Assembly (NCBI GenBank): GCA_945861585.1
Contig: CAMAVC010000025.1
Coordinates: forward strand, 1 to 38,756
DNA from: Planctomicrobium piriforme
Lineage (GTDB): Bacteria > Planctomycetota > Planctomycetia > Pirellulales > UBA1268
DNA: 38,756 nt
Direction of reading: 5' to 3'
Shown here: piece by piece, positions 9,127 through 15,574 of the stretch
How positions within the stretch are numbered: the stretch's first letter is position 1
Layout: each line of letters begins with the position of its first letter
Notes under the pieces: model-generated
Databases searched by the model: none
Told to the model about the DNA's origin: nothing
Seen by the model: only the letters and a program-made list of their open reading frames with translations
Translations under genes and position numbers: made by a program

Positions 9127-9408
9127 ATGCCAAGAGGGAAGAAGTTCACTGCGGAGCAGATCATTGGGAAGCTCCGTGAGGCTGAGGTTGGGTTAGCTCA
9201 GGGGAAGACCGTGCCCGAGGTGGTGCGGAAGCTTGGCGTGACCGAGCAGACGTACTACCGATGGAAGCGAGAGTACGGCGGCCTGCGGACGGACCAGGCG
9301 AAGCGGTTGAAGGATCTTGAGAAGGAGAACGCTCGCCTGAAGCGTCTCCTGGCAGACGCCGAGTTGGATAAGGCGATCCTTCGTGAGGCCGCATCGGGAA
9401 ACTTCTGA
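9127..9408 (+). CDS. IS3-family transposase OrfA
   Basis: A 93-residue helix-turn-helix protein starting at the ATG at 9127, with GGGAGG 8 bases upstream. The sequence is typical of OrfA: GKKFTAEQIIGKLREAE, the recognition region VVRKLGVTEQTYYRWKREYGG, then a leucine-zipper-like helix (LKDLEKENARLKRLLADAEL). It binds the IS ends and dimerises through the coiled coil. The last codons, TCG GGA AAC TTC TGA, contain a GGGAAAC heptamer positioned for a -1 shift into orfB. Confidence 0.93.
   Translation: MPRGKKFTAEQIIGKLREAEVGLAQGKTVPEVVRKLGVTEQTYYRWKREYGGLRTDQAKRLKDLEKENARLKRLLADAELDKAILREAASGNF
9396..9402 (+). promoter_or_regulatory. candidate -1 ribosomal frameshift heptamer GGGAAAC
   Basis: The zero-frame reading is TC-G GGA AAC TTC TGA, so the heptamer has the X XXY YYZ phasing required for tandem tRNA slippage three bases before the orfA stop. 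A -1 slip continues as LLSPAKRRQAVEHV in the orfB frame and fuses OrfA to OrfB. Fused OrfAB is the usual transposase form in the IS3 family. Use of this particular heptamer here is inference. Confidence 0.45.
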
Positions 9409-9440
9409 GCCCGGCGAAGCGGCGCCAGGCGGTCGAGCAC

Positions 9441-10295
9441 GTGCGTGACACGCTCGGCCGCGACGTGGTGACCGAACGCCGGGCATGCCGGGTGCTGATG
9501 CAGGCCAGGAACACGCAGCGTCGAAAGGCGTGCGTTGCCGATGACGAGCCGCAGCTCGTGAAGCGGATCGTCTGGATGGCCAGTGAGTACGGGCGGTACG
9601 GCTACCGCCGTATTACGGCTCTTCTGCGGGCTGAAGGCTGGTGGGTGAACCACAAGCGGGTGGAAAGGATCTGGCGACAGGAGGGGCTGAAAGTGCCTGC
9701 GAAACAGCCGAAGCGGCGAAGGCTCTGGCTTGGAGGTGGTTCGTGCATCCGGCTCCGGCCGACGCACCGGAACCACGTCTGGAGCTACGACTTCGTGATG
9801 GATCGGACGGCGGACGGTCGGGCGTTCCGGATGCTGACGATCGTCGATGAGTTCACGCGGGAGTGTCTGGCGATCGACGTATCGAGGAAGCTGACCAGCG
9901 AGGATGTCTTGGAGCGGCTGAGCGACCTGTTCGTACGAAAGGGCGTGCCTGACCACATTCGCAGTGACAACGGCAGCGAGTTCACCGCCAAGCGGGTACG
10001 CGAATGGCTCGAGCGGGTTGGGGTGAAGACGCTCTACATCGAACCCGGATCCCCGTGGGAGAACGGCTACATCGAGAGCTTCAACGGGAAGCTGCGGGAT
10101 GAGCTATTGGCTCGGGAGGTGTTCGACACGCTACTGGAGGCGAAGGTGCTGATTGAGCGCTGGCGGAAAGCGTACAACACCGTCCGCCCGCATAGCTCAC
10201 TGGGTTACCGCCCCCCAGCCCCGGAGTCGCGCCGCCCCTGTCCGCTCGCTTCGGCTACGCCTCAGCAAGCGGACAGGGGCGATCCCTTGGCATGA
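9441..10295 (+). CDS. IS3-family transposase OrfB (DDE integrase)
   Basis: The frame lies -1 to orfA and is open from the frameshift site. The coordinate given uses the GTG at 9441, but native expression is probably as an OrfAB fusion. Features in order: an HTH_21-like segment (YGRYGYRRITALLRAEGWWVN) and an rve catalytic core with D in VWSYDFVMDR, D in IRSDNGSEF, and E in PWENGYIESFNGKLRDELL. The usual C-terminal NTVRPHSSLGYRPPAPE follows. The last 20 or so residues are not typical: they are encoded by a 14-bp perfect hairpin (10233-10281), suggesting that a structured repeat extended the 3' end. Confidence 0.92.
   Translation: MRDTLGRDVVTERRACRVLMQARNTQRRKACVADDEPQLVKRIVWMASEYGRYGYRRITALLRAEGWWVNHKRVERIWRQEGLKVPAKQPKRRRLWLGGGSCIRLRPTHRNHVWSYDFVMDRTADGRAFRMLTIVDEFTRECLAIDVSRKLTSEDVLERLSDLFVRKGVPDHIRSDNGSEFTAKRVREWLERVGVKTLYIEPGSPWENGYIESFNGKLRDELLAREVFDTLLEAKVLIERWRKAYNTVRPHSSLGYRPPAPESRRPCPLASATPQQADRGDPLA
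10233..10281. repeat. hairpin with conserved loop, copy A
   Basis: A 14-bp perfect stem (CGCCCCTGTCCGCT with AGCGGACAGGGGCG) encloses a 21-base loop with the core GCTTCGGCTACGCCTC. It lies in the 3' end of orfB. The same loop core recurs in an unrelated stem at 11041-11075. Confidence 0.8.
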
Positions 10296-10340
10296 CGCCC
10301 TCCCCAAATCGTGATCCAGGCCTTGTGAGAGAATCCTTCT
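10293..10340 (+). repeat. IS-end-like segment, shared with 15693-15740
   Basis: The segment starts TGACGCCCTCCCCAAATC and matches 15693 onward at roughly 39 of 45 positions, including GAGAGAATCC. At 15693 the same sequence stands as the left end of an IS3-like remnant. Here it begins on the orfB stop codon. Either the element has a mosaic right end or it was hit by a second related IS. Confidence 0.55.
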
Positions 10341-10413
10341 CCCTGACGCCGCTCGCAGATTCTCTCGGGATGTGATGCCTTTTAAGGGCGCGGGTCCCCG
10401 CCGTCGAACGCTG

Positions 10414-10443
10414 TTGAGGGAGCCCGCGACCATCGGGTAAAAT
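10414..10443 (+). promoter_or_regulatory. sigma-70-like promoter of the DUF4160-DUF2442 pair
   Basis: TTGAGG (10414-10419), an 18-bp spacer and TAAAAT (10438-10443). Transcription would start at about 10450, practically on the ATG at 10451, which would make a leaderless mRNA. No Shine-Dalgarno sequence precedes that ATG, which fits. The promoter lies just outside the IS right end. Confidence 0.45.
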
Positions 10444-10450
10444 TCGGGTG

Positions 10451-10684
10451 ATGCCGAAAGTATTTGAGAAAGACGGCTATTCGTTTTTCTTCTACAGCAA
10501 CGAGCACACGCCAGTTCACATACACGTTCGCCGTGGCGAAGGTGAGGCTGTGTTCGCTGTTGAGCCGGAAGTAGAACTTCGTGAATCCGTTGGATTCAAT
10601 GTCCGGGAGTTGTCGCGAGCGGAGGACCTCATTCATGACCACCTCGAACTCATCAAACACAAGTGGGCCGAGCACCTTGGTTGA
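10451..10684 (+). CDS. DUF4160 small protein
   Basis: A 77-residue DUF4160 protein: MPKVFEKDGYSFFFYSNEH, then TPVHIHVRRGEGEAVFAVEP, and a C-terminal helix with ELSRAEDLIHDHLELIKHKW. The HIHVRRG histidine/arginine pattern is the family hallmark. DUF4160 is usually encoded immediately before a DUF2442 protein, as here, and the pair is often seen in mobile regions and cassette arrays, where it behaves like a toxin-antitoxin-type module. The biochemical role is unknown. Its base composition is visibly lower in GC than the neighbouring genes, which suggests transfer. The ATG at 10451 is preferred over an in-frame GTG at 10448. Confidence 0.88.
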   Translation: MPKVFEKDGYSFFFYSNEHTPVHIHVRRGEGEAVFAVEPEVELRESVGFNVRELSRAEDLIHDHLELIKHKWAEHLG

Positions 10685-10925
10685 CCGTGCCTTGAAGGCA
10701 TGGCATGACCGCGGCTTGATCTTCGTCAGGTTCGCGAGCGGCCATGAGGTGAGCTTTCCAACGAAAGGCAACCGGCGTTTGGAGGGGGCGGAAGCGGTTG
10801 ATCTTGGACGCATCGAGATCTCGCCGTTTGGCCTGCACTGGCCGACGCTTGACGAGGATCTTTCCTTCGCGGGAATCCTCGAGGGCCGATATGGCCAGCA
10901 CGGCCGCGTCGCTGACAAGGCGTAA
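10635..10925 (+). CDS. DUF2442 small protein
   Basis: A 96-residue protein from the ATG at 10635, overlapping the DUF4160 gene by 50 bp. The DUF2442 fold is recognisable: a strand RGLIFVRFASGHEVSFP, then RRLEGAEAVDLGRIEI, then the signature LHWPTLDEDLSFAGIL. DUF2442 domains act as small partner or DNA-associated proteins of DUF4160, and the large overlap implies strict co-expression. The N-terminal 20 residues (MTTSNSSNTSGPST) are low-complexity, so an internal start is possible. Confidence 0.85.
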   Translation: MTTSNSSNTSGPSTLVDRALKAWHDRGLIFVRFASGHEVSFPTKGNRRLEGAEAVDLGRIEISPFGLHWPTLDEDLSFAGILEGRYGQHGRVADKA

Positions 10926-11164
10926 CAAAGCCGGCCAATGACGCCGACCTCGTATCCGGGTTCGCATGGCGTGATCGAGCCATTCACCGCGATGTCTGAT
11001 TTGTAGCCGCTGCACGCGGCGGTGCCCGCGCGGCAGCCCGGTGCGGTTGCTGCGGCTACGCCTCCGTAACCGCACAGCGCTGGTCTGTTGGCACGCGAAA
11101 ACCTGGCTTCACTTCGGGGAACCGCCTCCGGAAGCCGATCGAAACCGCTTGGAAATCAAGCGGT
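10926..11164. other. intergenic stretch with a hairpin, no gene
   Basis: 239 bp between the DUF2442 gene and the BrnA-like gene. No credible coding frame was seen. The stretch begins TAACAAAGCC directly on the DUF2442 stop, which superficially recalls the start of an integron attC site, and it contains the second conserved-loop hairpin (11041-11075). Confidence 0.6.
11041..11075. repeat. hairpin with conserved loop, copy B
   Basis: An 8-bp perfect stem (GTGCGGTT with AACCGCAC) encloses a 19-base loop with the core GCTGCGGCTACGCCTC. Copy A at 10233-10281 has the same loop core but a completely different stem. Confidence 0.75.
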
Positions 11165-11413
11165 CTACGTCCCCGCTGGAGCGGCGAGCCGCTCGGCAAT
11201 CCACACCTTGATGATTGACTGGCGAGTGACGCCGAGTCGCCCCGCCTCTCGGTCGAGTGACTCGATCATCCAGGCCGGAAAGTCCACGTTCACCCTTCGC
11301 TGCTCACGAAGCGGCCGCCGGGCCTTGCCCGTGTCCAAGGCACCAGACACATCCTTTGCAGTGTCGAATGCCAGATCGAACTCCGTGGAACTGATCTTAC
11401 TCGAGCGCTTCAT
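11165..11413 (-). CDS. BrnA-like (CopG/ribbon-helix-helix) antitoxin, orphan
   Basis: An 82-residue protein. The C-terminal half is a BrnA-type ribbon-helix-helix: RRVNVDFPAWMIESLDREAG followed by RLGVTRQSIIKVWIAERL. BrnA normally binds and neutralises the BrnT RNase and represses the brnTA promoter, with brnT just upstream. Upstream here (11414-11600 on the minus strand) there is no BrnT-like frame, and the ATG at 11413 has no clear ribosome-binding site. It may be a solitary antitoxin kept after toxin loss, or it may act on a toxin elsewhere. The N-terminal half (about 40 residues) is charged and unremarkable. Confidence 0.8.
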   Translation of the reverse strand: MKRSSKISSTEFDLAFDTAKDVSGALDTGKARRPLREQRRVNVDFPAWMIESLDREAGRLGVTRQSIIKVWIAERLAAPAGT

Positions 11414-11603
11414 AAAGCTTGACTTTGCTTTCTACAAGGCGGCCGATGCCTCCGTCATGAACACGCAGGGCCAGGGCGGGGTGTTCGGCCGCGTCGCACG
11501 TTTGCGTCCGCCCTCATGCTGGATCGGGCGATCGCTCCCGTATGATACCGATTGCAACGCCTCGACATGTCTCCTTTGCCACGGCCTGGGGGCGAGTGTG
11601 ACC

Positions 11604-11792
11604 ATGCCTGCCGAAGATCCACATCGAGACGACACGACCGCTTCGGAGCAGCCCGACTGGTACTTCGAAAACGGTCTGCTCGTCTACACGGCCGCCTACC
11701 ATCTCAAACGTGGAGCCTGCTGCGGCTCCGGCTGCCGGCACTGCCCCTACGAGCCCCGGCACATCGAGGGCACTACGGACGTCCGCGCATGA
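11604..11792 (+). CDS. DUF5522 cysteine-rich small protein
   Basis: A 62-residue protein from the ATG at 11604. The diagnostic segment is WYFENGLLVYTAAYHLKRG followed by ACCGSGCRHCPYEP, in which four cysteines (CC-x3-C-x2-C) form a likely metal site. This matches DUF5522, a family of unknown function often seen as a stand-alone small protein. A fragment of a second DUF5522 gene lies at 16631-16687. The TGA stop overlaps the ATG of the decayed gene that follows (ATGA), so the two were once coupled. Confidence 0.85.
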   Translation: MPAEDPHRDDTTASEQPDWYFENGLLVYTAAYHLKRGACCGSGCRHCPYEPRHIEGTTDVRA

Positions 11793-12198
11793 ACACGTAT
11801 CGAGACGAAGACGAGGACTGGGACGACGAAGACCACTCCCAGCTCGCAGAAGCCGCTCTGGGTCGTCGCGACGGCAGTGGTCTGCTTGGCGATCGCCATC
11901 TGGCTGGCGTTCGCCGCGTTCTATGGCCGCGCGGTGAACCGCCCTACGGATGGGGTGCCGTTGGTTGGCCTGACGCTCATTACGGCCACGGTGGCAGCCC
12001 GACAGGCCGGAATTCAATGCCGCAGCCCAATTTGGCGGCTACGCACCCGCTCGATTCGGCTATCCAGTGGTGGTGAGGCCGGTCTACGTGGCAAGGCCGG
12101 TCGTTTACGACAGCGTTGCCCCCGCGTACGTTCCACGGCCGGCTGTCCGGGTGCCTTTGAATCGGGTATACCGTCGCGCCTGGCGAAGGGGCTGGTAA
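11789..12198 (+). pseudogene. frameshifted gene for a small single-pass membrane protein
   Basis: Coding-like segments occur in all three frames in the right order. The first is an acidic N-terminus, MNTYRDEDEDWDDEDHS, from the ATG at 11789. The second, one frame over, is a transmembrane helix (PLWVVATAVVCLAIAIWLAF, about 11853-11912). The third is a Tyr/Pro/Val/Arg-rich tail, from FNAAAQFGGYAPARFGYP at 12013 through PVVVRPVYVARPVVYD and ending RRAWRRGW at the TAA at 12196-12198. The middle (GWGAVGWPDAHYGHGG) returns to the first frame. At least two or three frameshifts are needed to join these, so the gene is broken unless the sequence has indel errors. The family was not recognised. Confidence 0.65.
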
Positions 12199-12274
12199 GC
12201 GAGCGAACTGCCTTTGCGTATCAATCCCCGACACCGGCCGAGCGCGATCCAGAACCCCTCCCACGTTTCAAGTG

Positions 12275-12361
12275 GTGCCCAAGCCTTCGACGTACGCCAT
12301 GGCCCTCGCCGGTCTGGCCTACGGTGGCTGGCAGATGTTCCGGCGTCGTCGGGCACGGTAA
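12275..12361 (+). pseudogene. PEP-CTERM tail relic
   Basis: The frame reads VPKPSTYAMALAGLAYGG then WQMFRRRRAR and stops with TAA at 12359-12361. This is a textbook PEP-CTERM sorting signal: VPEPST-like motif, short hydrophobic helix, Arg cluster. The exception is that the Glu of PEP is Lys (AAG instead of GAG). The frame extends upstream to about 12199, but no ORF of useful length, signal peptide or start leads into it. It therefore looks like the 3' end of a lost exported protein. The rest of 12199-12491 holds nothing recognisable. Confidence 0.6.
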
Positions 12362-12491
12362 CCTCTGCTCTTTGGCTGGGCATGTGGTCGGCGGACATGC
12401 AGCAGGCGGGCGTGCCAAGGGTGTGGCGGCGACATCCGACTGATCGCATTCATCGCCGCGCCGGGGCTCGCCAATGTGCAGGGAGGTTGTG

Positions 12492-13280
12492 ATGCCAGAG
12501 CGAAAGGTCGCCGTCGTAACAGGGTCTGCCACGGGTGTGGGCGCCGCCACGGTCCTGGGCCTGGCACGCCGCGGATACGACGTCGTCATCAACTACACGA
12601 AGAGCGAGGTCGAAGCCGCGGCATCGGCCGCAGCCTGCGCCGAGGCTGGTGCCGACACGCTGGTGGTGCGGGCCGACGTCGCCGACGACGCTGCCTGCCG
12701 CGGTATGGTCGGCGCCGCAGTCGAGCGCTGGGGACGCATCGACGCGCTCGTGAACAATGCGGGCCGCACGTCGGTTGCCAGCATGGCGGGCTGGGAAGGG
12801 TTTGATGCGCAGGTCTTCCACGACATCTATGCCGTGAATCTGATCGGGCCCTTCCAGATGATCCGCGCCTGTGCGTCGGAGCTGACGAAGGCCAAGGGGG
12901 CGATTGTGAACGTCTCGTCGATGGCAGGGGCGCTCGGGATCGGCACCTCGGCCCCCTACATCGCCTCCAAAGGAGCGCTCAACGCCCTGACCCTGAACGT
13001 GGCGAGGATGCTCGCACCGGATGTGCGGGTGAATGCCGTGTGCCCGGGTCTCATTCTCAGCCGTTGGTTTGCGAGCGGAGCCGGCGAGGGCGGCATGGAG
13101 CTGCTGAAGAGCCAATACGAACGGGCCGTTCCGCTGGAGCGGGCCAGCACTCCGGAGGAGGTTGCCGATGCGGTGATCTGGTTGATCGATGGTGCCGCAA
13201 CGATGACGGGCGAACTGCTGCTGCTCGATTCTGGCATGCATCTCGGCAAGGGGCTGTCGGGGACCCGGACGGCCCCTTGA
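12492..13280 (+). CDS. SDR-family NAD(P)-dependent oxidoreductase
   Basis: A 262-residue classical short-chain dehydrogenase. The ATG at 12492 is supported by GGGAGG 5-6 bases upstream. Cofactor motif TGSATGVG at residues 11-18, NNAG near residue 90, catalytic Ser in NVSSMAG and the YIASK catalytic Tyr/Lys near residues 157-161 are all present, followed by the typical PGLILSRWF segment. The Tyr after TGSATGVG...VVINY and the following Thr/Lys favour NADP(H). The substrate is not predictable. The FAD monooxygenase follows 76 bp downstream on the same strand, so the two may act in sequence on one compound. Confidence 0.93.
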   Translation: MPERKVAVVTGSATGVGAATVLGLARRGYDVVINYTKSEVEAAASAAACAEAGADTLVVRADVADDAACRGMVGAAVERWGRIDALVNNAGRTSVASMAGWEGFDAQVFHDIYAVNLIGPFQMIRACASELTKAKGAIVNVSSMAGALGIGTSAPYIASKGALNALTLNVARMLAPDVRVNAVCPGLILSRWFASGAGEGGMELLKSQYERAVPLERASTPEEVADAVIWLIDGAATMTGELLLLDSGMHLGKGLSGTRTAP

Positions 13281-13356
13281 ATCGCATGGATCGCGTTGGC
13301 AGCGGATGCATCTCGACGATCGGATCGGGCCCTGGCGGAATCCTCGAGGACAAGAC

Positions 13357-14637
13357 GTGACAATCAGCGTGGCGATCGTTGGTGGCGGGCCTGCGGGCCT
13401 GACGCTCGCTGCGGCGTTGGCCCAGCTGGGCGGGTTCGAGATCGCGGTGTTCGAGCGCTCCGACGACCACTTCAGCGCCGAAACCTACAACCCCGACCGC
13501 AGCTACACGATCGACATCACGGGCCACGGCCTGCGTGCGGCACGCTTCATCGGCATCACCGACCGTTTCGATGCCGGGCTCATTCACTTCAAGGGGCTGA
13601 GAATCGCCCCCCATCCTTGGCTCCATCGGCTCGGGGCTGGCTTCGCAGAGGAGCCCTATCACGGCAAGGGCTGGACGGGGAGCCGCGGTGACATCTGCCG
13701 CTGTCTCCAGGCCCATCTGCTCGAGCGGCATGCAGATTGCGTGGCCCTCCACTTCGGTGCGGAGGCGACCCTCGTCGATGCCGGGCAGCCACAGCTCCGC
13801 ATCGCGTCGCGGGGCGACGTGGCCGGCGAAGTGCGACGGTTCGATCTGGTCGTGGGCTGCGACGGCGGCGGCAGCGGAGTGCGGCGGTCCATCGCCGAGC
13901 AGGCCAGCGGGTTTGCAGTCGAGGGAACCGATCTGGGCAACCACTCCCTGATGCTGCATCTAGACCAGCACCTCGACGAGCTCGATCCGCAGCACCTCTA
14001 TGTCCTCGCGGTCCATCCTGTGATGGCTGTGGCCGGGGCGATCAACGGCCCCGGAGGGCCGGCGGATCCGCGCTGGTTCTGCCAGATCGGGTTCAGCGGC
14101 ACGATGCGGTTCGACTCCGCCGCGGATGCCGGTCGGTTTCTCGACAGGGCCCATCCACTGCTGCGGCATTTCGCCTCCGATACAAAAGTGGAGGAGTTCA
14201 GCCAGCGGCAGTGTCTGCCGACCGGCAGGACCAAGCGGTGCTCGTCTCTCGTGGCCGGGCGGATAACGCTTCTGGGCGATGCTGGAGCTCCGGTGCCTCC
14301 CGTGGGCCAGGGGGTGAATGCGGCCATGGAAGGCGCGACGGTGCTCGCCCAGTGCCTGCACGAACATCGCGATTCGCTGGATGCCGCGTTGGCGGCCTAC
14401 GCGGCCACGTGGGGCCGGGAAACCGATGCGCTGCGGCGGATTGCGATGACGGTCGACCTCTCACAACCCATGACGCCGTTCCGGATCCTGATGGCCTCGT
14501 TCCTGGGCTACTCCGGCTTGAGGCTCGCCAAGCGCGAGGATCTCAGTTACGCCGAGGCCTGGGAGACGTTCCGCCGCGGCGAAGACCGCATCAGGTGCAC
14601 GCCCCTGGGGCTCATGCTGCCTCGCCAGCGAGGCTGA
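13357..14637 (+). CDS. FAD-dependent monooxygenase (PHBH/kynurenine-monooxygenase-like)
   Basis: 426 residues from the GTG at 13357, which has AGGA 6 bases upstream; an ATG at 13306 would add 17 non-conserved residues. The N-terminal dinucleotide-binding motif VAIVGGGPAGLTLA is followed by the DG motif in VVGCDGGGSGVRR (near residue 170). The FAD ribityl-binding GD motif is ITLLGDAGAPVPPVGQGVNAAMEGA (near residues 305-330). These three define class A flavoprotein monooxygenases. The segment RSYTIDITGHGLRAARFIGI resembles kynurenine 3-monooxygenase-like members. Substrate unknown. It sits just downstream of the SDR gene. Confidence 0.9.
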   Translation: MTISVAIVGGGPAGLTLAAALAQLGGFEIAVFERSDDHFSAETYNPDRSYTIDITGHGLRAARFIGITDRFDAGLIHFKGLRIAPHPWLHRLGAGFAEEPYHGKGWTGSRGDICRCLQAHLLERHADCVALHFGAEATLVDAGQPQLRIASRGDVAGEVRRFDLVVGCDGGGSGVRRSIAEQASGFAVEGTDLGNHSLMLHLDQHLDELDPQHLYVLAVHPVMAVAGAINGPGGPADPRWFCQIGFSGTMRFDSAADAGRFLDRAHPLLRHFASDTKVEEFSQRQCLPTGRTKRCSSLVAGRITLLGDAGAPVPPVGQGVNAAMEGATVLAQCLHEHRDSLDAALAAYAATWGRETDALRRIAMTVDLSQPMTPFRILMASFLGYSGLRLAKREDLSYAEAWETFRRGEDRIRCTPLGLMLPRQRG

Positions 14638-14644
14638 TCGTGTG

Positions 14645-14699
14645 TGACGCTGCCCCCAACTCACTCATGGGCACTGGTACCAAAACTGGGGAGGGGTCA
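14645..14699. repeat. 55-bp IS-end remnant with inverted ends
   Basis: The segment begins TGACGCTGCCCCCAACT and ends AACTGGGGAGGGGTCA, which are imperfect inverted copies. The right end is the reverse complement of a TGACCCCTCCCC-type IS3 terminus like that at 15693. It looks like two abutted IS ends or a tiny deletion derivative. The remaining bases to 14784 show nothing further. Confidence 0.5.
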
Positions 14700-14784
14700 C
14701 TTTATGAACCTGCCAACGTTTTTGCGATTTTGATCCGTGCGGTTCTCCGTGCGATAACGCCAGGCAGACCTGTTCTCAAGCCCG

Positions 14785-15360
14785 CTAGCCTCTCACAACA
14801 TCGAGCACCCGCTGCAGGCGATTCCAGGGGCCCATGTCTTCGGCGAGCTCGCAGATCGGCCGCAGCGTCCGCTCCAGATACGACATGTCGAGTCGGTCGC
14901 CGTGGCGACGGGCCACGCCCTCTGCGTCGAGCATGTCCTTGTCGCGGCCGGCAAGCACCTTGAAGAGGATCAGGTCTTCCGGACTCGGAAACGGGAGGCG
15001 CCGGCCGAAGAGCTCATGGACGCTCGCCCGGCGAGAGGCGGCCTCCTCGAACGGAAGCGACGCCGTGATGAGATCGATTTGGAAAAGGCCCCGGCGAAGA
15101 CGGATCGTTCCGGTCGATGCAAGCCGCTGCCGCTCGACATCTTTCCGCACCTCGAAGCCGGCGTCAGCAGCCTGCAGAATCAGGTCCTCGGCCTCGACTG
15201 TCGACACGAACACGACCGCGTCGGCATCAGCCGTCGTCCGCGGCTCGCCCACGACCATCACGGCCAGGCCACCGACGACGAGGTACCGCGTGCCCCGATC
15301 GTCAAGAAACGCGAAGGCGAAGCGGCAGAAGTCGTCAAACTCACTCTGCGCCACCGGCAC
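14785..15360 (-). CDS. nucleotidyltransferase-fold protein (AbiEii/DUF6036-like), possible toxin
   Basis: A 191-residue protein. The nucleotidyltransferase core is visible: strand YLVVGGLAVMVVGEPRTTAD-ADAVV (GG motif and D-x-D, about residues 26-50), then a third acidic strand GLFQIDLITA (about residue 90). The family-typical helix is SPEDLILFKVLAGRDKDMLD. This is the arrangement of AbiEii/AbiGii-type and related nucleotidyltransferases, some of which are toxins that modify tRNA or other RNA ends. The upstream small gene overlaps it by 20 bp. IS3-type remnants lie on both sides (14645-14699 and 15693 onward). Enzyme target and toxicity are inference. Confidence 0.8.
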   Translation of the reverse strand: MPVAQSEFDDFCRFAFAFLDDRGTRYLVVGGLAVMVVGEPRTTADADAVVFVSTVEAEDLILQAADAGFEVRKDVERQRLASTGTIRLRRGLFQIDLITASLPFEEAASRRASVHELFGRRLPFPSPEDLILFKVLAGRDKDMLDAEGVARRHGDRLDMSYLERTLRPICELAEDMGPWNRLQRVLDVVRG

Positions 15361-15574
15361 CCCCGCTTCGACTACGGGCGTCCCGCGGTTTGATCCCTAG
15401 GGCGATCGCCAGGCTGCGGGGCTCGTCGTCGTCGGGAAACACCGCCAGGCTCATGATCTCGGAGGTCAGGAGCGCTTCCCCCACCGCGATCGACTCCTCA
15501 GGCGTCATTCGCTGCAATGACTCCCAGCGGTCGCGCTCAGACTCACGGCGGTAGGCATCGACATTTCGGATCAT
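15341..15574 (-). CDS. small partner protein (antitoxin-like) of the nucleotidyltransferase
   Basis: A 77-residue protein whose core reads RWESLQRMTPEESIAVGEAL then LTSEIMSLAVFPDDDEPRSL and AIALGI, ending in a disordered Arg/Gly/Ala tail. I recognise this type of short MTPEESI...GEALL protein only as a frequent neighbour of nucleotidyltransferase-like genes, with no known function. It overlaps the downstream gene by 20 bp, so the pair is translationally coupled and ordered small protein first, as in many type II or IV antitoxin-toxin operons. The start codon lies inside a direct repeat that may be an autoregulatory operator. Confidence 0.7.
   Translation of the reverse strand: MIRNVDAYRRESERDRWESLQRMTPEESIAVGEALLTSEIMSLAVFPDDDEPRSLAIALGIKPRDARSRSGGAGGAE

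Larger units (their letters stand above)
9053..10397 (+). mobile_element. IS3-family insertion sequence, about 1.34 kb
   Basis: Contains overlapping-type orfA and orfB with an intact DDE catalytic triad. The left end begins TGACCTGCCCCCCTTAAA at 9053. An imperfect inverted counterpart lies at the right end (reverse complement GGACCCGCGCCCTTAAAA, ending near 10397). A shared GAGAGAATCT lies further inside both ends. No flanking target duplication is convincing (AAAC on the left, CCCG on the right), so one end may have been altered after insertion. The OrfA sequence style suggests the IS407-like branch, but the subgroup is tentative. Confidence 0.75.

Noticed and set aside
10923-11090. Integron attC site after the DUF2442 gene (TAACAAAGCC start)
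   Set aside because: No matching GTTRRRY-type R' core or extended inverted symmetry was found downstream. Only an isolated 8-bp hairpin is present, and no integrase.
11514-12017. Minus-strand frame as the missing BrnT toxin
   Set aside because: The translation has no BrnT features (no FEWDxxKA-like start) and overlaps the DUF5522 gene, which has a clear cysteine motif.
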